Both the position numbers and the translations under genes were made by a program. From Pseudooceanicola sp050897975 (lineage in GTDB: Bacteria > Pseudomonadota > Alphaproteobacteria > Rhodobacterales > Rhodobacteraceae), in contig NZ_JBPAXY010000002.1 of assembly GCF_050897975.1 (NCBI RefSeq), positions 310,001 to 374,000 on the forward strand: a stretch of DNA of 64,000 bases. Direction: 5' to 3'. Position 1 is the first letter of the stretch; each line of letters opens with the position of its first letter. Positions 1 through 8,468 of this stretch are shown here, piece after piece. A model generated the notes under the pieces. That model was given only the letters and a program-made list of their open reading frames with translations. It did no database searches and was not told the origin of the DNA.

Positions 1-1648
1 CATCGGCGTCGAGGTGGCGATGTGGTGGAACGACAGCTACCACGAGACGGTGCTGCCCTTCACCAACAACATCCCGCAGCGCGACGGCGGCACCCACCTT
101 GCGGGCTTCCGTGGGGCGCTGACCCGGACCCTGACGAAATACGCCCAGGAAAGCGGGATCGCCAAGCGCGAGAAGGTCAACTTTACCGGCGACGACGCCC
201 GCGAGGGCCTGACCTGCGTGCTGTCGGTGAAAGTGCCCGATCCGAAATTCTCTAGCCAGACCAAGGACAAGCTGGTGTCGTCCGAGGTGCGACCGGTGGT
301 CGAGACCCTGGTGGGCGAGAAGCTGTCGGAATGGTTCGAAGAGAACCCGAACGAGGCCAAGATGATCGTCGGCAAGATCGTCGAGGCGGCGCTGGCCCGT
401 GAGGCCGCGCGCAAGGCGCGCGAGCTGACCCGGCGCAAGACGGCGATGGACGTGAACTTCCTCGCCGGCAAGCTGAAGGATTGCTCCTCGAAGGATCCGT
501 CGGAAACCGAAGTCTTTCTGGTCGAGGGGGACTCGGCCGGGGGTTCGGCCCAGACCGGCCGCGACCGCCGCACCCAGGCCGTGCTGCCCCTGCGCGGCAA
601 GATCCTGAACGTGGAACGCGCCCGCTTCGACCGGATGCTGGGCAGCCAGGAGATCGGCAACCTGGTGATGGCGCTTGGCACCGGCATTGGCCGGGACGAG
701 TTCAACATTGACAAGCTGCGCTACCACAAGATCGTCATCATGACCGATGCCGACGTCGACGGCGCGCACATCCGCACCCTGCTGCTGACCTTCTTCTATC
801 GCCAGATGCCCGAGCTGATCGAGGGCGGCTATCTCTACATCGCGCAGCCGCCGCTGTACAAAGCGTCGCGCGGCAAGTCCGAGGTCTATCTGAAGGACCA
901 GGCGGCGATGGACGACTACCTGATCGAACAGGGCACCGACAGCACGCTGCTGCGCCTGGGCAATGGCTCGGAACTGGCCGGTGAGGACCTGAAACGCGTG
1001 GTGACCGAGGCGCGCCAGCTGAAACGCGTGCTGGACGCCTTCCCGACCCATTATCCCCGCCACATCCTGGAACAGGCCGCCGTCGCGGGGGCCTTCGTGC
1101 CCGGCGCGGTAGACCAGAACCTGCAAGGGGTGGCCGACAAGGTCGCCGCGCGGCTGGACCTGATCGCACTGGAATACGAGAAGGGCTGGCAGGGCCGCAT
1201 CACCCAGGACCACGGCATCCGCCTGTCGCGCATCCTGCGCGGCGTGGAAGAGATGCGCACCCTGGACGGGCCGATGCTGCGCTCGGGCGAGGCGCGCAAG
1301 ACCGGCACCTTCACCGCGTCGCTGCAAGAGATCTACAACGTGCCCTGCACCCTGGTCCGCAAGGACCGCAGCCAGGTCATCTATGGCCCGCTGGAACTGC
1401 TGCGCGCCATCCTGACCGAGGGCGAGAAGGGCCTGACCATCCAGCGCTACAAGGGTCTGGGCGAGATGAACCCCGACCAGCTGTGGGAAACCACCCTGGA
1501 CCCCGACGCCCGGACCCTGCTGCGCGTCACCATCGACGACATGGCCGAGGCCGACGATCTGTTCACCAAACTGATGGGCGACGTGGTGGAACCGCGCCGC
1601 GAGTTCATCCAGCAGAACGCCCTGTCGGTCGAGAACCTGGACTTCTGA
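1..1648 (+). CDS. gyrB: DNA gyrase subunit B, 3' part (start lies before the window)
   Basis: This is the ATP-dependent subunit of DNA gyrase, which with GyrA introduces negative supercoils. The reading frame is open from base 2, so the 5' end is missing; about 548 of the usual ~800 residues are present. What remains is the transducer domain (NNIPQRDGGTHLAGFR near the start), the TOPRIM catalytic core (EVFLVEGDSAGGSA near base 510; metal-binding DADVDGAHIRTLL near base 745) and the conserved tail (QRYKGLGEMNPDQLW near base 1440). The extra ~160 residues after DADVDGAH fit the longer alphaproteobacterial GyrB. ParE is the alternative, but the end motif and tail fit GyrB better. An intrinsic terminator follows at 1689. 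Confidence 0.96.
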   Translation, partial: IGVEVAMWWNDSYHETVLPFTNNIPQRDGGTHLAGFRGALTRTLTKYAQESGIAKREKVNFTGDDAREGLTCVLSVKVPDPKFSSQTKDKLVSSEVRPVVETLVGEKLSEWFEENPNEAKMIVGKIVEAALAREAARKARELTRRKTAMDVNFLAGKLKDCSSKDPSETEVFLVEGDSAGGSAQTGRDRRTQAVLPLRGKILNVERARFDRMLGSQEIGNLVMALGTGIGRDEFNIDKLRYHKIVIMTDADVDGAHIRTLLLTFFYRQMPELIEGGYLYIAQPPLYKASRGKSEVYLKDQAAMDDYLIEQGTDSTLLRLGNGSELAGEDLKRVVTEARQLKRVLDAFPTHYPRHILEQAAVAGAFVPGAVDQNLQGVADKVAARLDLIALEYEKGWQGRITQDHGIRLSRILRGVEEMRTLDGPMLRSGEARKTGTFTASLQEIYNVPCTLVRKDRSQVIYGPLELLRAILTEGEKGLTIQRYKGLGEMNPDQLWETTLDPDARTLLRVTIDDMAEADDLFTKLMGDVVEPRREFIQQNALSVENLDF

Positions 1649-1688
1649 CCCCGGCCCGGGCCGCGCGCCTGACCGGCCCCGAGACAGC

Positions 1689-1722
1689 AAAACCCCCGGC
1701 GGATCGCTCTGCCGGGGGTTTC
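1689..1722. terminator. Intrinsic terminator between convergent gyrB and the M19 gene
   Basis: An 11-bp perfect stem (AAACCCCCGGC paired with GCCGGGGGTTT) closes a 10-nt loop and is followed by a short T-rich stretch on the + strand. It lies 41 bases after the gyrB stop and 33 bases before the stop of the leftward M19 gene. A-rich sequence on its left side lets it work in both directions. Confidence 0.85.
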
Positions 1723-1755
1723 GTTTTCAAGCAGGCTGGGCCTGGCCAGGCTGGC

Positions 1756-2724
1756 TCACCACACGCGATCCAGCAGCGACAGCCAGTTCTCGCCCATCAC
1801 CCGGCGGATCTTGGTTTCCGACCAGCCCGCGCGTTCCATCGCGGCGGTGAGGTTGGGGAAATCGGCGATGGATTCCAACCCGTCGGGGAACTCGACCTCC
1901 CAGATCTCGGTCAGCTGGCGGGCATAGCCCTTGTCGCGGTTCAGATATTCAAAGAACTTCGCGCCATAGCCCATGGTGAAATCGGTGCCGAAGCCCACGC
2001 GTTCTTCGCCCACCAGATTGACGATATAGTCGATGGCGGCGACGTAGTCGTCGACGGTGGCATTGTTGCCCGCCGCCAGGAAGGGCGGGAACATGGTGAC
2101 GCCGACAAAGCCGTCCTTGTCGGCGATGAAACGCAGCTGTTCGTCCGACTTGTTGCGCGGATGCGGTTTCAGACCGGCGGGCAGGCAGTGGGAATAGGCC
2201 ACGGGTTTCTTCGAGGCCAGGATCACCTCTTCCGAGGTCTTGGGGCCGACGTGGCTGAGGTCGCACAAGATGCCGACACGGTTCATCTCGGCCACCACCT
2301 CGTGGCCGAAGTCCGACAGCCCGCTGTCGGTGCCCTCATAGCAGCCAGAGCCGACCAGGTTCTGGGTGTTGTAGGTCATCTGCACGATGCCCACGCCCTG
2401 TTCCTTGAACAGCTCGATGAACTCCAGCCGGTCCTCGAAGGCGGTGGTGTTCTGAAAGCCCAGCACGACGGCGGTCTTGCCCGCGACCTTGGCGGCGCGG
2501 ATGTCCTCGACCGTCTTGGCCTTGACGATCAGGTCGCCGTGGGCGGCGAACTGGCGGTTCCAGTCGCCGATGGCCAGCATCGTGTCGCGGAAGTTCTCCC
2601 AGACCGAACAGGTGCAGTTGGCTGCGGTCAGCCCGCCCGCCTGCATCGCCTCGAACACCGGGCGGCCCCAGTCGGAAATGATGAGACCGTCAAAGACGAT
2701 CAGATCGTCATGCAGCGTGGTCAT
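1756..2724 (-). CDS. M19 (membrane dipeptidase) family protein with a degenerate metal site
   Basis: The 322-residue protein has the peptidase M19 fold: DLSHVG, AYSHCLP and GTDF correspond to the conserved His, His and Asp of renal-dipeptidase-like enzymes. The N-terminal metal motif, normally DGHND, reads DGLIIS here (residues 12-17), and the bridging Glu of the usual EG motif is a Gln (GFQNTT, about residue 91). Three of the six expected dinuclear-zinc ligands are therefore absent, so classical dipeptidase activity is doubtful. It begins 15 bases after livF stops and is the last gene of the livKHMGF operon, so its substrate is probably what that transporter imports. It may be a hydrolase with a single metal or an altered mechanism. 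Compare the canonical M19 protein at 46178. Confidence 0.8.
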   Translation of the reverse strand: MTTLHDDLIVFDGLIISDWGRPVFEAMQAGGLTAANCTCSVWENFRDTMLAIGDWNRQFAAHGDLIVKAKTVEDIRAAKVAGKTAVVLGFQNTTAFEDRLEFIELFKEQGVGIVQMTYNTQNLVGSGCYEGTDSGLSDFGHEVVAEMNRVGILCDLSHVGPKTSEEVILASKKPVAYSHCLPAGLKPHPRNKSDEQLRFIADKDGFVGVTMFPPFLAAGNNATVDDYVAAIDYIVNLVGEERVGFGTDFTMGYGAKFFEYLNRDKGYARQLTEIWEVEFPDGLESIADFPNLTAAMERAGWSETKIRRVMGENWLSLLDRVW

Positions 2725-2739
2725 GTGGTGGTCCTTCGT

Positions 2740-3456
2740 TCAAAGATAGATATTGCGCACGATGGCGTCGTGATCGCCTTCCATGGCGCGCACGTCGCCG
2801 CCGTCCACCACCTCGCCGTCGCGCAGGACGATGAAGCGGTCGGCGGCGCGGAAAGCGAGGTTGAGGTTCTGTTCGACCATCAGCATGGTCACCCCTTCCT
2901 CGGTCTTCAGCGCGTCGATGATCTGGGCGATCTCTTCGCAGAATTGCGGCGACAGCCCGCCCGAGGGTTCATCCAGCAGCAGCAGCCGGGGCCGGGACAT
3001 CATGGCCCGGCCGATGGCCACCATCTGCTGTTCGCCCCCCGACAGGGTGCGGGTCGCTTGGCGGCGCCGTTCGGCCAGCCGGGGGAAGCGTTCGTAGACA
3101 TGGGCCAGCGAGCGCGACAGTTCTTTGCCGCCGCGCCGCATGGCGCCCAGGCGCAGGTTGTCCTCGACCGTCAGGTCGGGGAACAGATCGCGCGCCTGGC
3201 TGACCTGGGCGATGCCATGGCCAAAGATCTTGTGCGGCGGCAGGCCCGCCGTCTCGACCCCATCGAACAGCACAGAGCCCGAGGTGGGTTTCACAAAGCC
3301 GCAGATCGCGTTCAGCGAGGTCGACTTGCCCGAGCCATTGGCGCCCAGTAGGGTCAGGCATTCGCCCGGCAGCACGTCATAGCTGGCGCCGCGCAGGATG
3401 GGTTTCTTGCCATAGCCCACGTGCAGGTCGCGGATTTTCAGAAGCGGTTCAGGCAT
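2740..3456 (-). CDS. livF: Branched-chain amino-acid-type ABC transporter ATPase LivF
   Basis: This is one of the two ATP-binding subunits of a LIV/HAAT-type importer on the cytoplasmic face of the membrane. It shows Walker A (GANGSGKST), the ABC signature (LSGGEQQM) and Walker B (LLLLDEPSGGLSP). Its ~238 residues are the normal LivF length. The chosen ATG overlaps the livG stop by 8 bases. A TTG two codons upstream (3462) has better spacing to GGAGG, so the true start could be there. It is fifth in the livK-H-M-G-F order. The substrate cannot be read from sequence; these systems carry amino acids but also amides, urea and other small acids. Confidence 0.93.
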   Translation of the reverse strand: MPEPLLKIRDLHVGYGKKPILRGASYDVLPGECLTLLGANGSGKSTSLNAICGFVKPTSGSVLFDGVETAGLPPHKIFGHGIAQVSQARDLFPDLTVEDNLRLGAMRRGGKELSRSLAHVYERFPRLAERRRQATRTLSGGEQQMVAIGRAMMSRPRLLLLDEPSGGLSPQFCEEIAQIIDALKTEEGVTMLMVEQNLNLAFRAADRFIVLRDGEVVDGGDVRAMEGDHDAIVRNIYL

Positions 3457-4210
3457 GTCCAAGGTAGGCCTCCAGCACGGCGCGGTCTTCGCGGATTTCC
3501 TGCGGCGTCCCCTCGGCGATCCGGGCGCCCGCCGCCATCACCAGGATGCGGTCGGCGGCGGCCATCACCAGTTCCACCGCATGTTCGATCAGCAGGATTC
3601 CCACCCCCTTCTCCCCCGCCAGACGGTGAATGATCTCCATCATCTGGGCGCGGGCCACGGGCGACAGGCCCACGGCGGGTTCGTCCAGCAGCAGGACCGG
3701 CGGATCCGAGGCGACGGTGCGCACGATCTCGACGATGCGCTGTTGCCCGCCCGACAGATCGCCCGCCCGGGTGTCGGCCATATGGTCCATCGACATCAGC
3801 TTTAGCAGATCGCGGGCGCGGTGGATGTTCTCGGCCTCGGATTTCAGCGCCTTCGACCGGCCCAGAAGGATGTCCAGGAACGACCCCTCGGTCTGGGCGT
3901 GCAGCCCGGTCATCACGTTCTCCAACACGGTCAGCGCCGGGAACAGCCCGCCGTTCTGGAAGGTGCGGCGCACCCCCTGTTCGGCGATCTCATGGGGGGT
4001 CAGCTGGGTCAGCTCTTGACCCTTCAGGAACACCGTGCCCGAGGTCGGGGTGACATAGCCCGAGATGGCGTTGAACAGGGTCGACTTGCCCGCCCCATTG
4101 GGGCCGATGACGGCACGCACGTTGCCCTCTTCCAGGGTGAAGGACACGTCATCCAGCGCGGTCAGACCGGAAAAGCGGACCGACAGGCCCTTTACGTCAA
4201 GCAGGGTCAT
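3449..4210 (-). CDS. livG: Branched-chain amino-acid-type ABC transporter ATPase LivG
   Basis: This is the second ATPase of the LIV-type importer (253 residues). It has Walker A (GPNGAGKST), the signature LSGGQQR and Walker B (VLLLDEPAVGLSP), and the C-terminal extension typical of LivG (RILVMAAGARIAEGTP then EDRAVLEAYLG). The ATG at 4210 has a good GGAGG seven bases upstream, and its first four bases overlap the livM stop (ATGA), showing translational coupling. Upstream in-frame codons belong to another frame of livM. Confidence 0.93.
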   Translation of the reverse strand: MTLLDVKGLSVRFSGLTALDDVSFTLEEGNVRAVIGPNGAGKSTLFNAISGYVTPTSGTVFLKGQELTQLTPHEIAEQGVRRTFQNGGLFPALTVLENVMTGLHAQTEGSFLDILLGRSKALKSEAENIHRARDLLKLMSMDHMADTRAGDLSGGQQRIVEIVRTVASDPPVLLLDEPAVGLSPVARAQMMEIIHRLAGEKGVGILLIEHAVELVMAAADRILVMAAGARIAEGTPQEIREDRAVLEAYLGHA

Positions 4211-5193
4211 GGGGCCTCCCGGTAGAAACGTTCGACGAAAAGGGGCGAGACACGGCGCAGCAGGCTGGCCAGGCCCAGGGGCATGGCGACCAGCACCCCG
4301 GCGACGATCAGGCCGAAGAACAGCTCTTCCATGCCCGGGAAGGCGCGCAGGTATTCCGGCAGGGCGGTCAGCAGGACCGCGCCCAGCACGGCCCCCAGGA
4401 CAGAGCCCAGCCCGCCCACCAGGACCATGGCGAAGGAGGCGATCAGGTGCAGCATCCCGAAGCTTTCGGGGAAGACATGGCCCACATGGCGGGCAAACAG
4501 CGCCCCCGCACAGCCCACGACAAAGCCCGACCACATGAAGGTGACCAGGATCACCCGCGCCGTGGGAATGGCCAGCGAGGCGGTGGCCACCTCGTTCTCG
4601 CGCACCGCCATCACCGCCCGCCCGAAGCGAGAGCGCATCAGGTTCAGCGTGGCCTTCACCAGCAGCACGGTGACGGCGAGGAAGATGTAGAACTTCAGCG
4701 TGTCATCGCTCAGCGAGGTGCCCAGCAGGGTCTCGCGCGGCATGGGCATCCCGTCGGTGCCCCCGGTGACGGGTTTGGCGTGCAGATAGGCCCATCTCAT
4801 CAGCTCGCCGAAGGCCAGGGTGATGATCGCCAGGTAATAGCTGCGGATGCCGCGCAGCGCGGCGGAAGAGGCCAGGAAGCCGCCAAGCGCGCCGAAGGCG
4901 CCCGCCAGCGGGATGGTCAGCAGCCAGGGCAGGCCCAGCTTGGCCGCCAGGATGGCCGAGGCATAGGCGCCGATGCCGAAGAAGGCGGTATTGGCAAAGG
5001 CCAGCTGGCCCAGGTTGCCGATGGTCAGGGTGAAGCCCAGCGTGACCAGCACCGAGATCAGGATGCCGTTGGCGATGAACTGGGTATAGGCATTGGTGGC
5101 CAGCGGCAGCAGCAGCAGGGCCAGAGGCACGGCCCAGAACAGCCAGGTCCGCAGGCGGCGTTGACGGGCAGAGGGCATTTTCGTCTGGCTCAT
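4207..5193 (-). CDS. livM: Branched-chain amino-acid-type ABC transporter permease LivM
   Basis: An integral membrane permease of 328 residues with about eight to nine hydrophobic segments. It carries the LivM-type LGQLAFANTAFFGIGAY region near residue 60 and the cytoplasmic loop NEVATASLAI (about residue 195) that couples to the ATPase. It forms the membrane channel with LivH. It starts 4 bases after the livH stop and overlaps livG by 4 bases. Confidence 0.92.
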   Translation of the reverse strand: MSQTKMPSARQRRLRTWLFWAVPLALLLLPLATNAYTQFIANGILISVLVTLGFTLTIGNLGQLAFANTAFFGIGAYASAILAAKLGLPWLLTIPLAGAFGALGGFLASSAALRGIRSYYLAIITLAFGELMRWAYLHAKPVTGGTDGMPMPRETLLGTSLSDDTLKFYIFLAVTVLLVKATLNLMRSRFGRAVMAVRENEVATASLAIPTARVILVTFMWSGFVVGCAGALFARHVGHVFPESFGMLHLIASFAMVLVGGLGSVLGAVLGAVLLTALPEYLRAFPGMEELFFGLIVAGVLVAMPLGLASLLRRVSPLFVERFYREAP

Positions 5194-5197
5194 CGCG

Positions 5198-6067
5198 TCA
5201 CACCTTCACCACGGCCTTGCGGCCAAACAGGCCCTGCGGGCGGATGAACAGGACGGCGACGATGACCACATAGGCGGTGATCTCGATCAGGGCGCTGTCA
5301 AGGTAGGCGCCCGCGTATTGCTCGGCCAGGCCCAGCAGGACACCGCCCAGCACCGCCCCCCCCAGAGAGCCGAAGCCGCCCAGGGTCATGGCAGCGAAGC
5401 CCTTGATCAGGAAGGACGCGCCCAGGTCGGGATGCAGCAGCGACACCGGCGCCACCAGGATCCCGCCAAGGGCGCCCAGGGCGGCGCCGATCCCCCAGGA
5501 GAAATCGTTGAACCGGTCCACGTTCAGCCCGATCAGCCGCGCGCCGCGCGGGCTTTGATAGACCGCCTGGATCATCTTGCCGAGGTCGGTCATCGCCAGC
5601 AGGCCGAAGAGGACCAGCAGCAGCACCAGCACCGTGCCGATGATGAAGACCGCGTCGCCGGTGATCACCAGATCGCCAAGGAAGATCGGCGGCATGTCGA
5701 AGACGGCGGGCATGGGCAGCACCTCGCGCCCCCAGACCATGCGGGCGATGCCGCGCAGCACGTAACCGGCGGCGATGCACATCAGGGCCAGGCCGATATG
5801 CGGGCCACCGCGCACCGGCCGGATCAGGCCGCGGTTGAACAGCACCCCCAGCACGAACATGGCGACCATCGCCAGCACGGCGGCGGGCAGGAAGGCCACA
5901 CCGGCCAGCACCACCAGCACATAGGACAGGAAGGCCCCGGCCATGACGAAATCTCCGTGGCCGAAATTCACCACTGTCGTTGAGCGGTAGACCACCGTCA
6001 GCGACAGCCCGATCAGCGCGTAGATCATCCCCTGGGACAGGCCCCCCAGGGTCAGCTGCATCAGCAT
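5198..6067 (-). CDS. livH: Branched-chain amino-acid-type ABC transporter permease LivH
   Basis: An integral membrane permease of 289 residues and the partner of LivM. It has the LivH hallmark STTVVNFGHGDF near residue 35 and the coupling-loop sequence ARLIGLNVDRF near residue 190. The start at 6067 (MLMQLTLGG) is chosen because AGGAG lies eight bases upstream; a second ATG two codons later is possible. It follows livK by 75 bases, enough for an untranslated spacer, with no promoter I can recognise. Confidence 0.92.
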   Translation of the reverse strand: MLMQLTLGGLSQGMIYALIGLSLTVVYRSTTVVNFGHGDFVMAGAFLSYVLVVLAGVAFLPAAVLAMVAMFVLGVLFNRGLIRPVRGGPHIGLALMCIAAGYVLRGIARMVWGREVLPMPAVFDMPPIFLGDLVITGDAVFIIGTVLVLLLVLFGLLAMTDLGKMIQAVYQSPRGARLIGLNVDRFNDFSWGIGAALGALGGILVAPVSLLHPDLGASFLIKGFAAMTLGGFGSLGGAVLGGVLLGLAEQYAGAYLDSALIEITAYVVIVAVLFIRPQGLFGRKAVVKV

Positions 6068-6142
6068 CTTGTCTGCTCCTTCAGAAGGGTCGAGCAAAAG
6101 GCCGGGCGCGAACGGCGCCGCGCCCGGCAGTCGGGGAGGGGA

Positions 6143-7321
6143 TCAGTAGGGTTGGCCCCAGGCCTTCAGCACCGTCGGCTCGCCATCGACGAAGCCGGCC
6201 ACGGCCGAGCCCTTGACGCCCTGGTGATCTTCGGGCGTCCAGGTGATCGGGTCGGACAGGATGCCGGTGTCGAAATCGCGCACCTCTTCCAGGGCCGCCA
6301 TCAGCTTGGACCGGGTCAGTTCGGGCCCGACCGCTTCCAGCGCCGAGACCAGTGCCTCGGCCGAACCGATCGACACGAAGGAGAAGGTGGACAGTTCTTC
6401 ATCGGGGTAGGCCGCGTGGATCATCTCGCCCCAGGGCTGCATCAGCGGGCCGTCCAGATTGTCGACGTAAGAGTGGATCACGTAGTAGTTCTTCACCGTG
6501 TCGAAATCGCCGGTGCGCTTCAGCGTGTTTTCCAGGTCGGTCCCGGCGGTGCCCATGACGGGGATGTCGCCCATGCCGTATTTCTTCAGGTCGCGCAGGA
6601 AGATGGCGGTTTCCGCCTCATAAAGCGCGGCAATGATGAAATCGGGCTTCTCCTGGCGCAGCTTCAGCACCTGAGCGGTGGCGTCGGTCTGGCCGCGTTC
6701 CATCGTCAGTTCCAGGGTGGGGGTAACGCCCTGCTCTTCCAGGTACTCGCGCGCCGGGTTGGAATAGCTGTGCGCCCAGTCGTTGGAATGCTCGATGATC
6801 GCAACATTGGCCGTATCGGGCTTGGACAGGACGAACTGCGCCATGGCGCGGCCGTTGGCGCGGCCCGTGGGCACCCCGTGGAAGATGTTGGGGGCCAGCG
6901 GATCAGAGATGGAATCGCTGACCGCATGGGCGACGATCCAGGGCAGGCCCGCCTCTTCGATGGTCGGGCGCAGGGCCACGGCCACGCCAGAGCAAGAGTT
7001 GCCCTGCAACATGAAGACCTCGTCCTGCGAGATCAGCTTTTTCGCCGCCGCCAGGCCCTTGGCGCTGTCGCAGGCGGTGTCTTCCTGCACCGCGATCAGC
7101 TTGCGCCCGTGCACGCCGCCCTCGGCGTTCACCTTGTCATAATAGGCCATCATCCCGATCAGCGCCTTGCTGTAGGACGAGGCATTGCCCGAGAAGGGCC
7201 CCATCACGCCAATGGTGATGGCATCGTCGGTCAGGCCCTGGGTTTCCCAGGCATCATCCTGGGCCAGGACCGGGGTCGCGGTGACCGCAAGCGCGGTCAT
7301 CAGGGTCGTCAAGAATTTCAT
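6143..7321 (-). CDS. livK: Periplasmic substrate-binding protein of the LIV-type ABC transporter
   Basis: A 392-residue periplasmic ligand-binding protein (type 1, Leu/Ile/Val family). The N terminus is a Sec signal peptide (MKFLTTLMTALAVTATPVLA, cleavage expected after the AxA-like end), followed by DDAITIGVMGPFSGNAS, the usual first strand of this fold. AGGAG precedes the ATG. It is the first gene of the livKHMGF-M19 operon, and a TetR-type operator (7391) lies about 70 bases upstream of its start. Ligand specificity is not evident; the altered M19 enzyme at the operon end argues against ordinary leucine uptake. Confidence 0.92.
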   Translation of the reverse strand: MKFLTTLMTALAVTATPVLAQDDAWETQGLTDDAITIGVMGPFSGNASSYSKALIGMMAYYDKVNAEGGVHGRKLIAVQEDTACDSAKGLAAAKKLISQDEVFMLQGNSCSGVAVALRPTIEEAGLPWIVAHAVSDSISDPLAPNIFHGVPTGRANGRAMAQFVLSKPDTANVAIIEHSNDWAHSYSNPAREYLEEQGVTPTLELTMERGQTDATAQVLKLRQEKPDFIIAALYEAETAIFLRDLKKYGMGDIPVMGTAGTDLENTLKRTGDFDTVKNYYVIHSYVDNLDGPLMQPWGEMIHAAYPDEELSTFSFVSIGSAEALVSALEAVGPELTRSKLMAALEEVRDFDTGILSDPITWTPEDHQGVKGSAVAGFVDGEPTVLKAWGQPY

Positions 7322-7390
7322 GGTTCACTCCTGTTGGGGTCAGTGTCGCTGCGGGTTGACCGCTTGGTATTGGGGGAGACCCCCTGTTAT

Positions 7391-7409
7391 AAACCGACTG
7401 GCTTGTTTG
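7391..7409. promoter_or_regulatory. Predicted TetR operator in the livK promoter
   Basis: AAACCGACTGGCTTGTTT (7391-7408) matches the site before the tetR gene (8069-8086) at 14 of 18 positions by eye. It lies between the tetR stop and livK. The pair of matching sites supports control of both transcripts by this TetR protein. Confidence 0.6.
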
Positions 7410-7417
7410 TTTTTGAA

Positions 7418-8053
7418 TCAGCCGGCCTTCACCGGACGCACATGTATGGCGATGATCGCCTTCAGTGCGGCCAGCATTTCGTGGAAATAGGCTTCGTCCC
7501 GGCGCAGCACCGCCTGGACGGCCATGCCCCGGAAAACGTTCATCGCCAGGTTCAGCGCCACGCGGGACGAGATCACGTCGGGGTCGACCGCCACGAAGGT
7601 CCGCGACCAGGTGGCCTCGAACTTTTCGTGCAGGTCCAGGATCAGCGGCGCCAGGTGGCGGCGCAGCTCTTCGTCACCGCGGGCGGCAACGATGATTTCC
7701 AGCGAGGAATAGAACCAATCGCCGTTCAAAACCCCGTCCCAGCTGGCATCGAAGAACTGATCATAGCTTAGCCGCCCGGCGCGCAACTCGGCGGCCAGGG
7801 CCTCCAGCCCCTGGGCGAAATTGGCGAACATCTCTTCGGTGGCGGCGACGATCAGGTCCATCTTGCCCGGGTAATGATGGGTCTGCGCGCCGCGCGACAC
7901 CCCCGCCCGCTTGGCGATGCCGGCGGTGCTGGTGTTGGCATAGCCCACTTCCATCAGCGACTGCACGGTCGCATCCAGCAGCATCCGCCGGGTCTTGGCG
8001 CTGCGCTGATCCTGGGTTCTGCGGGTCGTCGTGGATGTGGTCGCGGCGGTCAT
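7418..8053 (-). CDS. TetR/AcrR-family transcriptional regulator
   Basis: A 211-residue DNA-binding regulator. The N-terminal helix-turn-helix is visible around residues 20-65 (RRMLLDATVQSLMEVGYANT then IAKRAGVSRGAQTHHYPGK); the C-terminal ~140 residues are the helical ligand-binding domain. Of the in-frame starts, the ATG at 8053 is taken because GGAGG precedes it by seven bases and the protein then has normal TetR length. It lies upstream of livK on the same strand, with operators on both sides, so it probably represses itself and the transporter and responds to the imported compound or a CoA derivative of it. Confidence 0.9.
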   Translation of the reverse strand: MTAATTSTTTRRTQDQRSAKTRRMLLDATVQSLMEVGYANTSTAGIAKRAGVSRGAQTHHYPGKMDLIVAATEEMFANFAQGLEALAAELRAGRLSYDQFFDASWDGVLNGDWFYSSLEIIVAARGDEELRRHLAPLILDLHEKFEATWSRTFVAVDPDVISSRVALNLAMNVFRGMAVQAVLRRDEAYFHEMLAALKAIIAIHVRPVKAG

Positions 8054-8066
8054 GGGGCCTCCATTT

Positions 8067-8084
8067 ACAAACAGACCAGTTTGT
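8067..8084. promoter_or_regulatory. Predicted TetR autoregulatory operator
   Basis: ACAAAC and GTTTGT form a perfect 6-bp inverted repeat separated by 6 bases, 13 bases upstream of the tetR start codon. A related site lies before livK. The rest of the 8054-8468 gap shows no gene or further element that I can support. Confidence 0.65.
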
Positions 8085-8468
8085 TTTGTCGATTCGGTCA
8101 AGCCCCCTGTTGCCGGAACCGGGCAAAGCCGGGGCACAGGCGGGCGGAACCCCCGTTCTATGCCCGAAAAGCGGGCAGTCACAGCGGGGAATGGCCGCAG
8201 CGGGCGCGACCCCCGGCCCGAACGCCTCCGTCCGGTCCGCTTTCGCCGCCGTCGTATTTCCGTTACCAAACCGTCATGGAAACGAGACGCCGCCGCCGTA
8301 GGTCCGGGGCATCCAAATCAAGACCCGAAAGACCGATTGGGAGAGGTCCGCCCGCAGGACGAGCTGCACCGCCCCTGACCCTCCTCCCCCCTCTTTCAAA
8401 GACCCAAGCCAGGTCCCGCGCGGCACCCCCGCCCGCGCTGCCCCCTGCGCCCCTTCAGGAGCCCGCCC

